A stretch of 5,666 bases of DNA, from positions 1-5,666 of the forward strand of contig JAAZDZ010000531.1 in assembly GCA_012512545.1 (NCBI GenBank). Direction: 5' to 3'. The stretch is from Alcaligenaceae bacterium. Lineage in GTDB: Bacteria; Pseudomonadota; Gammaproteobacteria; Burkholderiales; Burkholderiaceae_B. The translations under genes and the position numbers were made by a program. Positions 4,848 to 5,666 of this stretch are shown one piece after another (positions within the stretch are counted from its first letter, which is position 1; the number at the start of each line of letters is the position of its first letter). The notes under the pieces are model-generated. The model searched no databases. It worked only from the letters and a program-made list of their open reading frames with translations, and had not been told where the DNA came from.

Positions 4848-5666
4848 ATGGTTGAACGCCGGCCTTTTCTCGATTTTCTCACCCACCTGATTCTGCTGCT
4901 GGGAATCGCCATCATTGCCTTTCCCCTGTACGTGGCTTTTATCGCCTCGACGCAGACCGCTCAGGAAGTGGCGCGTGCCCCCATGTCCCTGTGGCCGGGC
5001 AGCCACTTTCTGGACAATTACAAAGCGGTACTGACCGGCAGCGGCCGCACGCCCGATGTCGCACGCATGATATGGGTCAGTTCCGTCATGGCTCTGGTCA
5101 TCGCAGTAGGAAAAATCGTCATTTCCATGCTGTCGGCCTTTGCTGTAGTGTATTTCCGCTTCCGGCTGCGCATGTTCTTTTTCTGGATGATTTTCATCAC
5201 GCTGATGCTGCCGGTGGAAGTCCGTATCACTCCCACCTACGAAGTGGTGGCGGGCCTGGGCATGCTCAACAGCTATGCGGGCCTGACACTTCCCTTGATC
5301 GCTTCTGCCACCGCGACCTTTCTGTTCCGACAGTTTTTCCTGACCATTCCGGATGAACTGGTGGAGGCGGCCCGCATTGACGGCGCAGGGCCGATGCGCT
5401 TTTTCAAGGATATCTTGCTGCCGCTTTCCAAGACCAGCATCGCCGCGCTTTTTGTCATCCAGTTTATCTATGGCTGGAACCAATATCTGTGGCCGCTCAT
5501 CATGACGACCAGCGAAGATATGTACCCCATTGTGGTCGGCATTAAGCGCATGATCGCCGGCGGCGATGCGGTGACCGAATGGAATCTGGTGATGGCTACC
5601 GCCCTGCTGGCCATGCTGCCGCCTGCCCTGGTCGTGCTGCTGATGCAGAAATGGTTCGTCAAGGGC
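4848..5666 (+). CDS. ugpE: UgpE, sn-glycerol-3-phosphate ABC permease subunit (3' end cut)
   Basis: An open frame of 273 codons runs from the ATG at 4848 to the window edge without a stop. It begins [20 protein letters not shown] and ends MQKWFVKG. E. coli UgpE (281 residues) ends with a similar MQRAFVRG followed by a few residues, so about 8 codons are probably missing. It is the second membrane subunit of the glycerol-3-phosphate importer, partner of UgpA. Hydrophobic segments lie near residues 12-34, 75-100, 108-124, 143-165, 195-218 and 246-268. The EAA loop starts [14 protein letters not shown] at residue 173. [38 protein letters not shown] and [12 protein letters not shown] are shared with E. 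coli UgpE. AGGG at 4837-4840 lies 7 bases before the ATG. The 20-base gap after ugpA indicates one transcript. ugpC should follow. Confidence 0.95.
   Translation, partial: MVERRPFLDFLTHLILLLGIAIIAFPLYVAFIASTQTAQEVARAPMSLWPGSHFLDNYKAVLTGSGRTPDVARMIWVSSVMALVIAVGKIVISMLSAFAVVYFRFRLRMFFFWMIFITLMLPVEVRITPTYEVVAGLGMLNSYAGLTLPLIASATATFLFRQFFLTIPDELVEAARIDGAGPMRFFKDILLPLSKTSIAALFVIQFIYGWNQYLWPLIMTTSEDMYPIVVGIKRMIAGGDAVTEWNLVMATALLAMLPPALVVLLMQKWFVKG

Noticed and set aside
4821..5483. Minus-strand open frame of 220 codons opposite ugpE
   Set aside because: It is hydrophilic, rich in Gln, His, Gly and Asp as expected for the antisense of a membrane protein gene, and ugpE is unmistakable on the plus strand.

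Overview
The window is ordinary chromosomal DNA of a proteobacterium, fairly GC-rich. The protein sequences and gene content (a LivJ-type binding protein ahead of livH, proC, and a divergent ugpB-ugpA-ugpE cluster) suggest a betaproteobacterium, probably Burkholderiales/Alcaligenaceae-like. That placement rests on general resemblance, not a search. There are no RNA genes, insertion sequences, CRISPR arrays or other mobile elements.

Left part, minus strand (1-2298). Reading leftward from the divergent centre, proC (pyrroline-5-carboxylate reductase, last step of proline synthesis) is followed by livJ (periplasmic branched-chain amino acid binding protein) and then the first 28 codons of livH (its membrane permease), which runs off the window at base 1. 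An intrinsic terminator lies between livJ and livH, so the binding protein is probably made in excess over the permease. The 162-base proC-livJ gap holds a cluster of alternating CCCTAG/CTAGGG half-sites that may be an operator.

Centre (2299-2492). This is a divergent control region between proC and ugpB. It contains a plausible promoter for proC that would give a leaderless mRNA, a sigma70-like promoter facing ugpB, and, closer to ugpB, three GTCA-centred half-sites spaced exactly 11 bases apart that look like a Pho box. PhoB control under phosphate starvation is known for ugp in other proteobacteria.

Right part, plus strand (2493-5666). ugpB, ugpA and ugpE encode the periplasmic binding protein and two membrane subunits of the sn-glycerol-3-phosphate ABC importer. 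ugpE is cut by the window end about 8 codons short of its expected stop. The ATPase gene ugpC is not in the window but would be expected just downstream.

The most unusual part is the 142-base ugpB-ugpA gap (3804-3945). It holds a hairpin after ugpB, an internal promoter candidate, and a strong intrinsic terminator whose eight-T run ends only 9 bases before the ugpA start, leaving no Shine-Dalgarno sequence. The terminator loop is exactly complementary to a segment just upstream, which could form a pseudoknot or a competing antiterminator. A 26-codon reading frame runs through the terminator and stops 7 bases before ugpA. Together these look like a conditional attenuator that sets the ratio of binding protein to permease, possibly with translational coupling. 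The regulatory reading is inference. No wholly new gene system is evident.
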